Shown: positions 18,522 through 27,017 of the stretch, in pieces | Layout: the number at the start of each line of letters is the position of its first letter | Numbering within the stretch: position 1 is the first letter of the stretch | Assembly: GCA_965204155.1 (NCBI GenBank) | Contig: OZ241971.1 | Location: 4,030,001 to 4,094,000 of the forward strand | From: UBA6522 sp965204155 | Lineage (GTDB): Bacteria; Pseudomonadota; Gammaproteobacteria; Steroidobacterales; Rariloculaceae | Direction: 5' to 3' | Length of the DNA stretch: 64,000 bases | Notes under the pieces: generated by a model | The model's input: the letters and a program-made list of their open reading frames with translations, nothing else | Told to the model about the DNA's origin: nothing | The model's database searches: none | Translations under genes and position numbers: made by a program

Positions 18522-19502
18522 CAAATACTGCCTACTCTGAAGTCTCTCCGCGCTTTCGAGGCGGCCGCGCGACTTGGCAGCTTTACGCGTGCGGCAGAGG
18601 AACTCTGCCTGGCGCAGAGCGCCGTCAGCCGGCAGGTTCGGGGTTTGGAGGACCTGCTTGGCGCAAGGCTGTTCGACCTGATTCGGCAGCGCATTGTCTT
18701 GACCCAGGCAGGCCGTGCTTACCTGGAGGAGATCCAGCCCATCATGGCCAACCTGGAAGCGGCTTCGACCCGGGTCAGTGCGCGCGCCAAGGGGGTGCAA
18801 CTTATTGAGATGGCGACATTGCCGACCTTCTGCTCGCGGTGGTTGATTCCGCGCCTGCCGAAGTTCTATGCCGAACATCCCCAGGCTTCAATTCGCCTGA
18901 CTTCCAAATTCGATCCGTTCAACTTTGATGCAGAACCGTTCGACATCGCCATACACTTCGGCACGCCGGACTGGGCCGGGACGCGAATGCACCATATGTT
19001 CGACGAGCGCATGATCGCCATCAGCAGCCCCGACTTCCTTCGCAGGCACAACATCCTTTCCGATGCGGACCTGGCAGCCGCGCCCCTGCTGCATCTGTCC
19101 CTGCGGCGTACGGCATGGGTGGACTGGTGTACGCAATTGTCAATTTCCACCAGGAACGCCTACAGAGGCTGGTTGCTGGACCAGTTTTCCATGCTGACGG
19201 AAGCTGCCGTTGCCGGTCTCGGTGCAGCGTTACTGCCCGATCTGTTCGTTGAGGAAGAATTGGGACGCGGCAAGCTCGTTCTCGCCAGCACCAGCGCGAT
19301 CGAGTCCAGCAAAGGCTACTATATCGCCATTCCGGAAAACCGGCCGACGGCCCCCATCGTAACGGAATTGTGCAACTGGATCCTGCGCGAGGCGGAGCAG
19401 ACGCTACATGCGTCGCGTTCGGCAACGAGTGCATCAGTTCCCGGCCATGAGTTGCCCCATAAACATAATGTAGTGCTAAAAAAGGGGGACTTATATCGTT
19501 GA
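18519..19502 (+). CDS. LysR-family transcriptional regulator (GcvA-like)
   Basis: 327 residues. The winged helix-turn-helix is at residues 1-60 (LRAFEAAARLGSFTRAAEEL, then AQSAVSRQVRGLEDLLGARLF); the rest is a LysR effector-binding domain with the GcvA-like FCSRWLIPRLPKF block. The ATG at 18519 overlaps a palindromic candidate operator, suggesting autoregulation. The normal domain ends near WILREAEQTL; the remaining roughly 35 residues are not family-like, and the final GDLYR plus stop are encoded by the inverted repeat of the small element at 19486-19677. Either the original C-terminus was replaced by that insertion or the tail is neutral. Likely controls nearby sulfatase genes through the shared palindrome. 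Confidence 0.9.
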   Translation: MQILPTLKSLRAFEAAARLGSFTRAAEELCLAQSAVSRQVRGLEDLLGARLFDLIRQRIVLTQAGRAYLEEIQPIMANLEAASTRVSARAKGVQLIEMATLPTFCSRWLIPRLPKFYAEHPQASIRLTSKFDPFNFDAEPFDIAIHFGTPDWAGTRMHHMFDERMIAISSPDFLRRHNILSDADLAAAPLLHLSLRRTAWVDWCTQLSISTRNAYRGWLLDQFSMLTEAAVAGLGAALLPDLFVEEELGRGKLVLASTSAIESSKGYYIAIPENRPTAPIVTELCNWILREAEQTLHASRSATSASVPGHELPHKHNVVLKKGDLYR

Positions 19503-19677
19503 CTGCGCAAAACGCGGAATAATGCATACAGGTTGATCGATAGCGTCGGGCAGGGTGTTTATTGCGGGTTTCCAAGGTCCAAACACTCTTGCGACACCCC
19601 ATTCACAGGGTCGGGCACCTGCCAGATGCCCCCTTCGGGCATTATTGTTCAGCTGCGCAGTCAACGATATAAGTCCC
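19486..19677. mobile_element. MITE-like 192-bp element with 24-bp perfect terminal inverted repeats
   Basis: Bases 19486-19509 (beginning GGGACTTATATCG, ending TGCGCA) are the exact reverse complement of 19654-19677. A second imperfect inner pair is AATAATGC (19518) with GCATTATT (19639). The 144-bp core has no coding frame. A small hairpin ATGCCC/GGGCAT (19626-19642) lies inside the right end. The flanks are A-rich (AAAG on both sides) but no certain target duplication can be called. It supplies the end of the LysR gene. GGG-starting termini recall some IS families; the parent transposase is not in the window. Confidence 0.7.
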
Positions 19678-19691
19678 AAAGATTGAAGCAA

Positions 19692-19709
19692 TATTTACAT
19701 GAAGTCATG
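19692..19709 (+). promoter_or_regulatory. -10-like box plus CATGA-AG-TCATG operator before sulfatase
   Basis: TATTTA (19692-19697) is immediately followed by CATGAAGTCATG (19698-19709), 121 bp before the sulfatase start. The same arrangement, with TATACT, occurs at 49172-49189, and TATAAT followed by CATGAAGT occurs at 32807. The rest of the 328-bp gap 19503-19830 holds the MITE-like element and nothing else I recognise. Confidence 0.55.
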
Positions 19710-19830
19710 ACAGTTTGACGCTTTTGTCAGTGCAATCATGACTCTAGAATTCTCTTGGCGGTAAATATCGCAGTCAACACGCTTGTATCGAAGAGCTAAA
19801 GGCAGTGGGCCGATATCCAAAGGAGCAAGA

Positions 19831-21429
19831 ATGAATATCCCACAGCGAGGCTTGTTGCTCGGCGCGCTTGCAGCCTTACTCCCGTGTATTTCTGCTGCGA
19901 GCGAGGCTCGCCCCAACATCATTTTTATTTACAGTGACGATCATGCGTTTCAATCCATCAGTGCGTATGGCGGCCGCCTGAAGGATGTCGCTCCGACGCC
20001 GAACATTGACCGTATTGCGCGGAACGGTATTCGCTTTGACCGGGCCACTGTAACGAATTCAATATGCGCGCCGGCGCGTGCTGTCGTGCTGACTGGGAAG
20101 TACAGCCACCTCAATGGCGTTCGCGACAACGCCACCACATTCGATGGCAGCCAAAATACCTTTCCCAAGATGCTTCGGGAGAATGGGTATGAAACGGCAA
20201 TTATCGGCAAATGGCACCTGGGTTCCGATCCGACCGGCTTCGATCACTGGGATGTCTTGCCAGGCCAGGGGTTGTACTACAACCCGGAATTCAAGACGAA
20301 AGCGGGTATCGAAACCGTACCTGGCTATGTCACTGATATTACGACTGAAAAATCGCTTCGCTGGCTTGAGACGGTCCGCGGGAAGGACAAACCCTTTCTG
20401 TTGATGATGCAGCACAAGGCACCGCACAGACCGTGGGTATCAGGTCCGCGACATTTGTACTTTCTCGAAGGCCAGACGATCCCGGAGCCTGCCAATCTCT
20501 TTGACCGCTACGAAAATCGAGCATCAGCGGCGAGCAATCAGGCGATGACGATTGCCAACGATTTCCGACCTCGGGCGGATCTGAAAATCTATGACCCCAG
20601 TGAGGAAACCCAGCGCGAAGACCTGAAAGCCTACGGAGTCGAGAACGACACACCATGGCCGAAGTGGATGTACGGCAATATGAGCGATGCGCAGCGACGC
20701 CTCTGGTATGCCGCGTACAAGAAAAGAAACGCTGATATTGCAGATGTTGTTCTCGAGGGTGCCGATCTCGTTCGCTGGCAGTATCAAGCCTATTTGAAAG
20801 ACTACCTGCGCACAATCCGTTCCATAGACGACAGTGTCGGTGAGATTCTCAACTACCTCATTGCCAACGGCCTGGAAGACAACACGATCGTCATTTACTC
20901 GTCCGATCAGGGTTTCTATCTGGGCGAGCACGGCTGGTACGACAAGCGATTTATGTACGAAGAGTCATTTCGAACGCCATTGCTCATGCAATGGCCGGGA
21001 AGAATAGAACCGGGAACCTCCACCAGCGAGCTCGTCTCCAACCTTGACATTGCCCCGACCCTGTTGGATATCGCCCGCGTCGATGCCTATCCCCATATGC
21101 AGGGACTAAGCTTACGCCCCATCCTGGAAAACGAACTCGAATACCAATGGCGCGATGTACTCTACTATCGCTACTACGAATACCCTGGTAGCCACCTCGT
21201 TGAGCCGCATGAGGGAGTTGCCGACAAACGTTTCAAGCTGATTCATTTCTTGATATCGGACGAGTGGGAATTGTTCGACCTGATCGAGGACCCGATGGAA
21301 ATGCGCAGCGTATACGACGATCCCCGGTATAGAGATATTCGACGCAATCTGGAATCGCATCTTGAGAAGCAAAAAAAGAAGTTCGATGTTCCATCGAACG
21401 AGCCTTTCAGTTCCGGATTCGGAACCTGA
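19831..21429 (+). CDS. Type I sulfatase
   Basis: 532 residues from the ATG at 19831, which has a good AAGGAG site 6 bases upstream; an earlier in-frame start at 19783 lacks one. Signal peptide about residues 6-24. Key blocks are IIFIYSDDHAF, then CAPARAVVLTGK with Cys79 as predicted formylglycine, IIGKWHLG and YSSDQGFYLGEHGWYDKR. It is the closest relative in the window of the sulfatase at 16087-17616. Its codons are clearly more A/T-rich in third position than those of the flanking operons, a sign of separate origin. A candidate operator lies upstream. Confidence 0.93.
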   Translation: MNIPQRGLLLGALAALLPCISAASEARPNIIFIYSDDHAFQSISAYGGRLKDVAPTPNIDRIARNGIRFDRATVTNSICAPARAVVLTGKYSHLNGVRDNATTFDGSQNTFPKMLRENGYETAIIGKWHLGSDPTGFDHWDVLPGQGLYYNPEFKTKAGIETVPGYVTDITTEKSLRWLETVRGKDKPFLLMMQHKAPHRPWVSGPRHLYFLEGQTIPEPANLFDRYENRASAASNQAMTIANDFRPRADLKIYDPSEETQREDLKAYGVENDTPWPKWMYGNMSDAQRRLWYAAYKKRNADIADVVLEGADLVRWQYQAYLKDYLRTIRSIDDSVGEILNYLIANGLEDNTIVIYSSDQGFYLGEHGWYDKRFMYEESFRTPLLMQWPGRIEPGTSTSELVSNLDIAPTLLDIARVDAYPHMQGLSLRPILENELEYQWRDVLYYRYYEYPGSHLVEPHEGVADKRFKLIHFLISDEWELFDLIEDPMEMRSVYDDPRYRDIRRNLESHLEKQKKKFDVPSNEPFSSGFGT

Positions 21430-21525
21430 CGACCAACAAAAAGGCATGACAACATGCGGACAACGCACAGGTATAGCTTCATGTCGAAGCTGACGGCAGG
21501 GCCATTGTGCGCAATCGCATCAGTC

Positions 21526-22034
21526 TCAGGCGAGAATATTCTTCACAACGTGTCCGTGGACGTCGGTCAGTCGAAGATCGCGACCCTGGTAACGGTAGCG
21601 AAGCTTTTCGTGATCAATGCCCATCAGATGCATGATCGTTGCGTGAAAGTCGTGGACGTGGACTTCGTCGCGAATGATGTTGTAGCCGAACGGATCGGTT
21701 TCGCCGTAAATGATGCCTGGCTTGATGCCGGCGCCCGCCATCCACATTGAGAATGCCTGGATGTGATGATCGCGACCGTCGCCGTTCTGGCCCATAGGAG
21801 TACGTCCGAATTCTCCGCCCCAGATGACGAGGGTGTCTTCGAGGAGGCCGCGTTGTTCGAGGTCCAGTACCAGCGCGGCGGAACCCTGATCGACGGACTT
21901 GCACACTTTCGGAAAGCGATTGCTCAGGTTTTTGTGATGGTCCCAGCCTCGATGGTATAGCTGGATCACCCGAACGCCGCTTTCGGCCATTTTGCGGGCG
22001 AGCAGGCAGTTGCGTGCGAAGCTGTCATTACAGG
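21526..22034 (-). pseudogene. C-terminal half of a DUF1501 protein
   Basis: The frame reads CNDSFARNCLLARKMAESG, then VIQLYHRGWDHHKN, WGGEFGRTPMGQNGDGRDHH and HLMGIDHEKLRYRYQGRDL to a stop at 21526. These are the C-terminal blocks of DUF1501 (sulfatase-fold) proteins, known best from planctomycetes and often paired with cytochrome proteins ending in leucine-rich repeats. The N-terminal half and any start are missing. The 5' end fuses directly to the LRR fragment. Confidence 0.85.
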
Positions 22035-22304
22035 AGCCAGTGCCGTACGCACTTCATCGAGCGCGGCCGGTGTTGTTTCAGTGTTCCAGGCGTAGACCGA
22101 TTCCAGGAACGGCAGCTGGCTCAGGCTGGCAAACGAGTCGGCTGTTACCCGGGTGTTGGTTACGTTCAGTGTTACCAGGCTTTCGACTTCGCTTACCGGT
22201 CGAATCATTTTGTCGTCTACGGCAGTGTTTTCCAGTGACAGCCGCGTGAGATTCTGAAGGTTGGCGACCATGTCCAGCACATCGTCGTCGATGGAATTAC
22301 CGCC
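22035..22304 (-). pseudogene. Leucine-rich-repeat C-terminal fragment
   Basis: About 90 residues of repeats in frame with the amidohydrolase fragment: LGGNSIDDDVLDMVANLQNL, then LTRLSLENTAVDD, LVTLNVTNTRVTADSF, LPFLESVYAWNTETTPA and LDEVRTAL. This is the style of LRR found at the end of planctomycete-type cytochrome c (PSD1/DUF1553-associated) proteins, which are normally followed by a DUF1501 gene, the order seen here. It looks like the last piece of such a gene after loss of the rest. Confidence 0.7.
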
Positions 22305-22973
22305 CAGACGCAGGCTGTCCGGCGACCAGGATTCCCAGTCCGCCTCGGTAGTCACACCACTGATTTTGCAGAAGACATTGGAAGCCTCTGCGAGCTGGCC
22401 GATATAGCCAGCCCAGGGTTCAACAATTCCTTCCGCAATGAACGGCTTGCCGATGTGGTCCAGGACGAAACGCACATCGGGACACTGCTCGACCAGTGCC
22501 AGGACGCTGGCGAACTGCCCGTCACCCTTGATGCAGAGATCGAAACTGAGCCCGGCCTGGCCAATGAGCTGCACGCCGCGCACGAAATCCGGTTTCGCAC
22601 AAAACGCATTGTCGGCCTCGGGCTGGATCAACTGTCGCACACCGCGGACGAGCGGCATGGTCGCAAGCCACTCGAGCTCCGGGGCTACGGCCGAGCCCTC
22701 GGCGACGGGTGCCCAGGCAACGATGCCGGCGATGCGCGGTTCGTCGGTTTCTGCAAGTTCTGAAATCCAGCGCACCTCGTCGCGGGACTGCCCGTCCGCG
22801 ACATCACACTGCACAAACACGAGTTTTTCGACGTCGTAGCCTTCGGACGCGTCACGGTATTCCCCGGGCAGGTGGGGACTGTCGATCGCCGGAATGCCGG
22901 TAAGCCACGGATAGTCCAGCCTTGCGGTATCCCAGAGATGTACATGAGAATCGATGAGCGTCATGTTCGACAC
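22305..22973 (-). pseudogene. Truncated L-fuconolactonase-like amidohydrolase
   Basis: The first 223 codons, from IDSHVHLWDTARLDYPWL to TEADWESWSPDSLR, are closely similar to the intact paralog at 8552-9409. At 22305-22310 the homology stops and the frame runs on into the LRR fragment, then out of frame across the DUF1501 relic to a stop at 21966. The missing part includes the GGDWP block with the catalytic Asp, so the product should be inactive as a lactonase. The intact symporter gene lies 21 bp upstream on the same strand. Confidence 0.85.
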
Positions 22974-22994
22974 AGGCAGTCCTCCGGCCCGTAT

Positions 22995-24695
22995 TCAGGA
23001 AAACAGGATGTATAACACGGCGATCGCGCCCAACAGCGCAATCGAGAGGGTCCTTGGGTCACCGATCGACATACTCTCGCGTGCTGCGCCGGGTGCGCGA
23101 CTGAAGCAGTACTTGTCGACGACGTCTGCATCCGGCGCCTGCGTCAACAGGCTGACGACGACGAAGATCGACGAGCACATCACGAACAGCCACCACGCCT
23201 GTAACAGGAAGCCGATGCCCAGGCCATGTGTAATGAGCTGCACCGGCTGACCCACGAGATGGGCCTGAGGTGCGGTTGCGGCAGTGTATTCGCCGAAAAT
23301 CGCGCCACTCGCCGCCGGGAAATCGATCAGGAACACGGTGATACCAAGTCCGAAACCGATCGTCAGCGTGAACAGGGAAGCTTGTGCAGTCCCGCGCTTC
23401 CATAGCACACCGAGCAGGAACACGACCGAGATGGGTGGCGCAAGGGCGGAGATCATTTGGTTGATGCCCGCGAAGATGCCGCCAAAGCGGTCGCCCTGCG
23501 TCGACCAAGCGATCGCCAGAAGCATGACGACGATGGTCGTTACCTGACCGATACGCACGAGTCGCTGGTCCGCTATGCCGGGCCGGATGCGCCTGACGAT
23601 ATCGATACTCACGAGCGTCGATGTCGAGTTGAGCGCGCCGGCGACCGTGCTCATGAGCGCGGCGAGCAGCCCGGCCAGGACGAGGCCGCGAATACCGGGC
23701 GGCAGCAGTTCGAGAATCAGCACGACGAGCGTACTGTCTGGATTCGCGGCTATCCGGTCCTCGAACAGTACGTATGCAAATACGCCTGGCAGGATCATCA
23801 GCAGTGGCGGCAGAACCTTCAGCAGGCCGGCAAACAGTGGGCCGATCTGCGCGTCACGTTCGGTCTTGGCTCCCAGCACACGTTGGACGATCGTCTGATC
23901 CGAACACCAGTACCAGATGCCGAGTACCGGGTAGCCCAGCAGCATTGCGTACCAGGCGTAGCCACCGGAGGGCTGGACCATCGAGAGTTGGTCGGGTCGC
24001 GTGCGGGTTCGCAGGTGTTCGACCAGGCCCTGGTTCGCCGCTGTCGCGGAATCGCCCAGCGCGAGCACGCCGGCCACGGTAACGGCCAGCGCTCCGAGCA
24101 GCAGGAGTACGGTCTGGATCGACTCCGTCACGACGACTGCCTTGAGCCCGCCGAGCACCGTGTAGAGCACCGTCAGTGCCGACACGATCAGAATCGACGC
24201 GATTATGCTGCCCCTATCGACGTCGGCGGAGCCGGGGCGGAGCAGTTCGTCGACGACGACACCGCCCGAATACAGGCTTACCCCGATGTGCACGAACAGC
24301 GCACCGAATACGCCCATGACGGCGAGCATCGTGCGGGATCCGGCACTGAAGCGTTTCTCGAGGAATTCCGGAAGCGTCGCGACGCGGCTGCGGAAATAGA
24401 ACGGGGCGAAGACCAGGCCAAGGAGTACGAGGCACAAGGCCGCGAGCCATTCGAAATTTCCGACCACCATGCCGGCGCTGAATCCCGAGGATGCGAGTCC
24501 GATCAGGTGCACCGTCGAGATGTTCGTCGCGAACAGGGCCAGCCCGATCGTCGGCCAGCGCAGGGAGCGAGCGGCGAGAAAGTAACTGTCGGACGAACGC
24601 GTACTGCGACGTGCGCTGAGGATTCCGATTACGGTGATGCCGACCAGGTATGCGCCGATGATGAACCAGTCGAGAGTACCCAGCGCCGAGGTCAT
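22995..24695 (-). CDS. Sodium:solute symporter (SSS family)
   Basis: 566 residues with about 13-14 hydrophobic segments. The start is the ATG at 24695, in an ATGA overlap with the upstream dehydratase stop; a longer open frame begins inside that gene. Family blocks include FFLAARSLRW-like YFLAARSLRWPTIGLALFATN near residue 35, LGGLKAVVVTESIQ and STSTLVSIDI. SSS proteins import sugars, acids or other solutes with sodium. Co-transcription with L-fuconate dehydratase and a lactonase fragment suggests uptake of fucose, fuconate or a similar sugar acid. A relic paralog is at 9432-9834. Confidence 0.92.
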   Translation of the reverse strand: MTSALGTLDWFIIGAYLVGITVIGILSARRSTRSSDSYFLAARSLRWPTIGLALFATNISTVHLIGLASSGFSAGMVVGNFEWLAALCLVLLGLVFAPFYFRSRVATLPEFLEKRFSAGSRTMLAVMGVFGALFVHIGVSLYSGGVVVDELLRPGSADVDRGSIIASILIVSALTVLYTVLGGLKAVVVTESIQTVLLLLGALAVTVAGVLALGDSATAANQGLVEHLRTRTRPDQLSMVQPSGGYAWYAMLLGYPVLGIWYWCSDQTIVQRVLGAKTERDAQIGPLFAGLLKVLPPLLMILPGVFAYVLFEDRIAANPDSTLVVLILELLPPGIRGLVLAGLLAALMSTVAGALNSTSTLVSIDIVRRIRPGIADQRLVRIGQVTTIVVMLLAIAWSTQGDRFGGIFAGINQMISALAPPISVVFLLGVLWKRGTAQASLFTLTIGFGLGITVFLIDFPAASGAIFGEYTAATAPQAHLVGQPVQLITHGLGIGFLLQAWWLFVMCSSIFVVVSLLTQAPDADVVDKYCFSRAPGAARESMSIGDPRTLSIALLGAIAVLYILFS

Positions 24696-25918
24696 CGGAG
24701 CTTCAGCCCCGCGCCCGGCACCGACGGTGTCCGGTAGCGGCCGTCTTCGATGACCGCCGGATCTTCGAAGTACTCCGCAAGATGCGGAATGCACTCGAGG
24801 AACAGTCGCTCGTTGTTCAGCGCGATGTGATTGAACAGCACGAGATGCCGATGCAGCTGCCCCAGGTCGCCGACGTGCGGAATGACGGGGACGTCGAAGT
24901 GCTTCGCCAGCAGGCTTACGGTCAGGAACTCACTGATGCCGCCGACGCGCAGCGCGTCGACCTGGCAGACCTGGATAGCCCCGGCCGCGAGGAAGTTCTT
25001 GAACACGACCTGGTTCGGGATGTGCTCGCCGGCGGCTATCATCGAAGGTGCCGCAATATCGGCGAGCCGCCGATGACCGGCCACGTCGTCCGGGTGCGTG
25101 GGCTCCTCGATCCAGTAGACGCCGAGTTCGGCCATCTCCCGGCACGCGGTTTCGGCAAGCGGCCAACGCCACTGCTGATTCGCATCGACCATCAGGGTTG
25201 CATCCGGACCGACGACGTCGCGGATGATGCGGACACGCCGCAGGTCACGTTCGAGATCGTTCGACCCGACTTTGAGTTTCATCGCGTCGAAGCCACGATC
25301 AAGGGCATTTCTCGCGTTCTCGGCGATCACCTCGTCGCTGTAGTTGATCCAGCCGACCGAGGTGTCATAGGCAGGGTAGCCTTCGTCGAGGACGGACTCT
25401 CGATCGGCACGCGTCGGCCGCGCGCCAGCCAGTAGCTCGAGGACCCGTCCTGCGGGCAGCACGTCTTCCACGTAACTCAGGTCGAGCAGTGCCAGCAGTT
25501 CGTCGTCGGACAGATCGAGCAGGAGCTGCCAGAGTGGCAGTCCACGATGGCGGGCCCAGAGATCGAAACAAGCGTTGGTGACCGCCGCAAGCGCGAGGTG
25601 AATCGCGCCTTTGTGCGGACCGAGCCACCGCAGCTGGGAGTGGTTGGCAAGCCGGTTACTGACGGCACCCCAGCCGGACATCAGCGACTCGATATCCCGG
25701 CCTTCGAGTTCACCGGCCAGGGATTCCGCGAGGCTGCACACGATGTCGTTACCGGCGCCGAGCGTAAACGTACTGCCTTCGGCCACGAGGCCGTCGCCGT
25801 CTTCCAGAACCACGACCGCATAGCTGTACTCGGGGTTGCCGTGCACTGCGTCGGTCCCGGCGCCCTCGTCGAGCCGGAAGCGGATGTCGCTTGTTGCGAT
25901 TTTCCTGATCGTACCCAC
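24692..25918 (-). CDS. Enolase-superfamily L-fuconate dehydratase
   Basis: About 408 residues from GTG 25918; an in-frame ATG at 26026 would add 36 residues not expected from the family and would leave almost no room for a divergent promoter. Diagnostic blocks are SQLRWLGPHKGAIH, then GYPAYDTSVGWINYSDE, AMKLKVGSND with the catalytic lysine pair region, LMVDANQQW, YWIEEPTHPDDVAGH, GEHIPNQVVFKN and the C-terminal HVGDLGQ-HRHL segment. These match L-fuconate dehydratases such as the Xanthomonas enzyme and human ENOSF1. The reaction converts L-fuconate to 2-keto-3-deoxy-L-fuconate. First gene of an operon with the SSS symporter; divergent from an IclR regulator. Confidence 0.88.
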   Translation of the reverse strand: MGTIRKIATSDIRFRLDEGAGTDAVHGNPEYSYAVVVLEDGDGLVAEGSTFTLGAGNDIVCSLAESLAGELEGRDIESLMSGWGAVSNRLANHSQLRWLGPHKGAIHLALAAVTNACFDLWARHRGLPLWQLLLDLSDDELLALLDLSYVEDVLPAGRVLELLAGARPTRADRESVLDEGYPAYDTSVGWINYSDEVIAENARNALDRGFDAMKLKVGSNDLERDLRRVRIIRDVVGPDATLMVDANQQWRWPLAETACREMAELGVYWIEEPTHPDDVAGHRRLADIAAPSMIAAGEHIPNQVVFKNFLAAGAIQVCQVDALRVGGISEFLTVSLLAKHFDVPVIPHVGDLGQLHRHLVLFNHIALNNERLFLECIPHLAEYFEDPAVIEDGRYRTPSVPGAGLKLR

Positions 25919-26033
25919 GGCGTTACGAACCGTTTCGTTGCTCGCGGCGGCAAGCTGCCCGGAGCTGTAGTTGTTTTTGCGCGGGATAGCCCGCATCATC
26001 GGCTGGCCATCCGAATGCATCGACACGAGTCAC

Positions 26034-26810
26034 ATGGCAACCACAAAAACCGATTCCGATACGCGCAGTCTCTATCGAGCGCCGGCCCTGACCAAGGGGC
26101 TCGATATTCTCGAATTGCTCGTGGCGGAGGATCGGGCGATGAGCATCAACGAGATCTCGGAAAGGCTTGATCGAACGCGCAACGAGATCGTGCGAATGAT
26201 TCACACGCTCGAAGAACGTGACTACATTGCGCGGTCGGGCGGGGACGGCAAGTACGAAGTCACGAACAAGATGTTCGAAATGGGCCTGTCGCGGAATCGC
26301 AACCAGGTATTGCTCGAGGTTGCGGTACCGCTCATGCATGCGCTCAATGATCACATTCAACAGTCGAGTCATCTTGCCGTCCCGTCAATGAGCCACATCG
26401 TCAACGTGGCGGAAGTCGACGATCCCGGACCGATTCGCCTGTCGCTGCGGCTCGGGCACATCCAGAAGATGGCCAAGGCGACATCTGGCCAGTTGTTGTT
26501 CGCCCACCAACCGGCGGACGTGCGGGAAACCTGGCTGCGATGGCTCATGGAAGATGGTCAGGTCGATGATGCCGACGCGTTCGTGCGAGCGGTGGACGGG
26601 GTTTCCGGGAAAACATACGTCTCGCGCGAGAGTGTCTACGTCAGCGGCGTGACCGATATCTGTGCGCCGGTGTTCGCCAACGGACGCGCGGTTGCCGCGC
26701 TCGCTGTACCGTTCATCCGCAAGCTCAATGCGGACATCAATGTCCGGGCGGCGGGAAAGCACGTCCTAGCGACGGCACGTGCCATCTCGGAGCAGCTTCG
26801 AGTCCGGTAG
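26034..26810 (+). CDS. IclR-family transcriptional regulator
   Basis: 258 residues. N-terminal winged helix (ALTKGLDILELL, then SINEISERLDRTRNEIVRMIHTLEERDYI) followed by an IclR effector domain (SSHLAVPSMSHIVNVAEV, then ATSGQLLFAH, and ICAPVFANGRAVAALAVPF). The ATG at 26034 puts the helix-turn-helix in its usual place. It is divergent from the L-fuconate dehydratase/symporter operon and very likely controls it in response to a pathway sugar acid. It may also act on the DUF1080/sulfatase unit downstream, whose promoter region shares a word with that of the TonB receptor. Confidence 0.88.
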   Translation: MATTKTDSDTRSLYRAPALTKGLDILELLVAEDRAMSINEISERLDRTRNEIVRMIHTLEERDYIARSGGDGKYEVTNKMFEMGLSRNRNQVLLEVAVPLMHALNDHIQQSSHLAVPSMSHIVNVAEVDDPGPIRLSLRLGHIQKMAKATSGQLLFAHQPADVRETWLRWLMEDGQVDDADAFVRAVDGVSGKTYVSRESVYVSGVTDICAPVFANGRAVAALAVPFIRKLNADINVRAAGKHVLATARAISEQLRVR

Positions 26811-26934
26811 CGGCGCCAGCGCCGAGTTGATGTTATTTTTCTCCACGGAAGCCCCACAACCGGTCAATGTGGCCTGCGCATGGCTTGATACGCCAATGGC
26901 AAGAACAATATTCACGTGTGACATTATGATCGCA

Positions 26935-26963
26935 TATAAATATACGTATTGATATATGAATTT
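26935..26963 (+). promoter_or_regulatory. AT-rich promoter/operator before DUF1080-sulfatase operon
   Basis: TATAAA (26935-26940) with a weak TTCACG 18 bp upstream is a possible promoter. Directly after it lies ATATACGTATTGATATATGAA; its part TGATATATGAATTT (26950-26963) recurs with one change as TGATATACGAATTT at 32685-32698 before the TonB receptor. A shared regulator is possible. Confidence 0.4.
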
Positions 26964-27017
26964 TCAGATCGCGGTCGGGCATTCCGCAGCTCTAAACAAA
27001 CAAAGAGGAGTAGATCG

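Noticed and set aside
19533..19718. Small open frame across the MITE-like element
   Set aside because: Spans the inverted repeat and operator; no ribosome site or homology.
21454..21525. Possible start of another gene, MRTTHRYSF...KLTAGPLCAI
   Set aside because: Looks like a signal-peptide start after the sulfatase but runs directly into the opposite-strand DUF1501 relic; too short to support.
23457..24737. Antisense open frame opposite the SSS symporter
   Set aside because: Composition is Arg/Glu/Gln-rich as expected for the reverse of a membrane protein; no homology signs.
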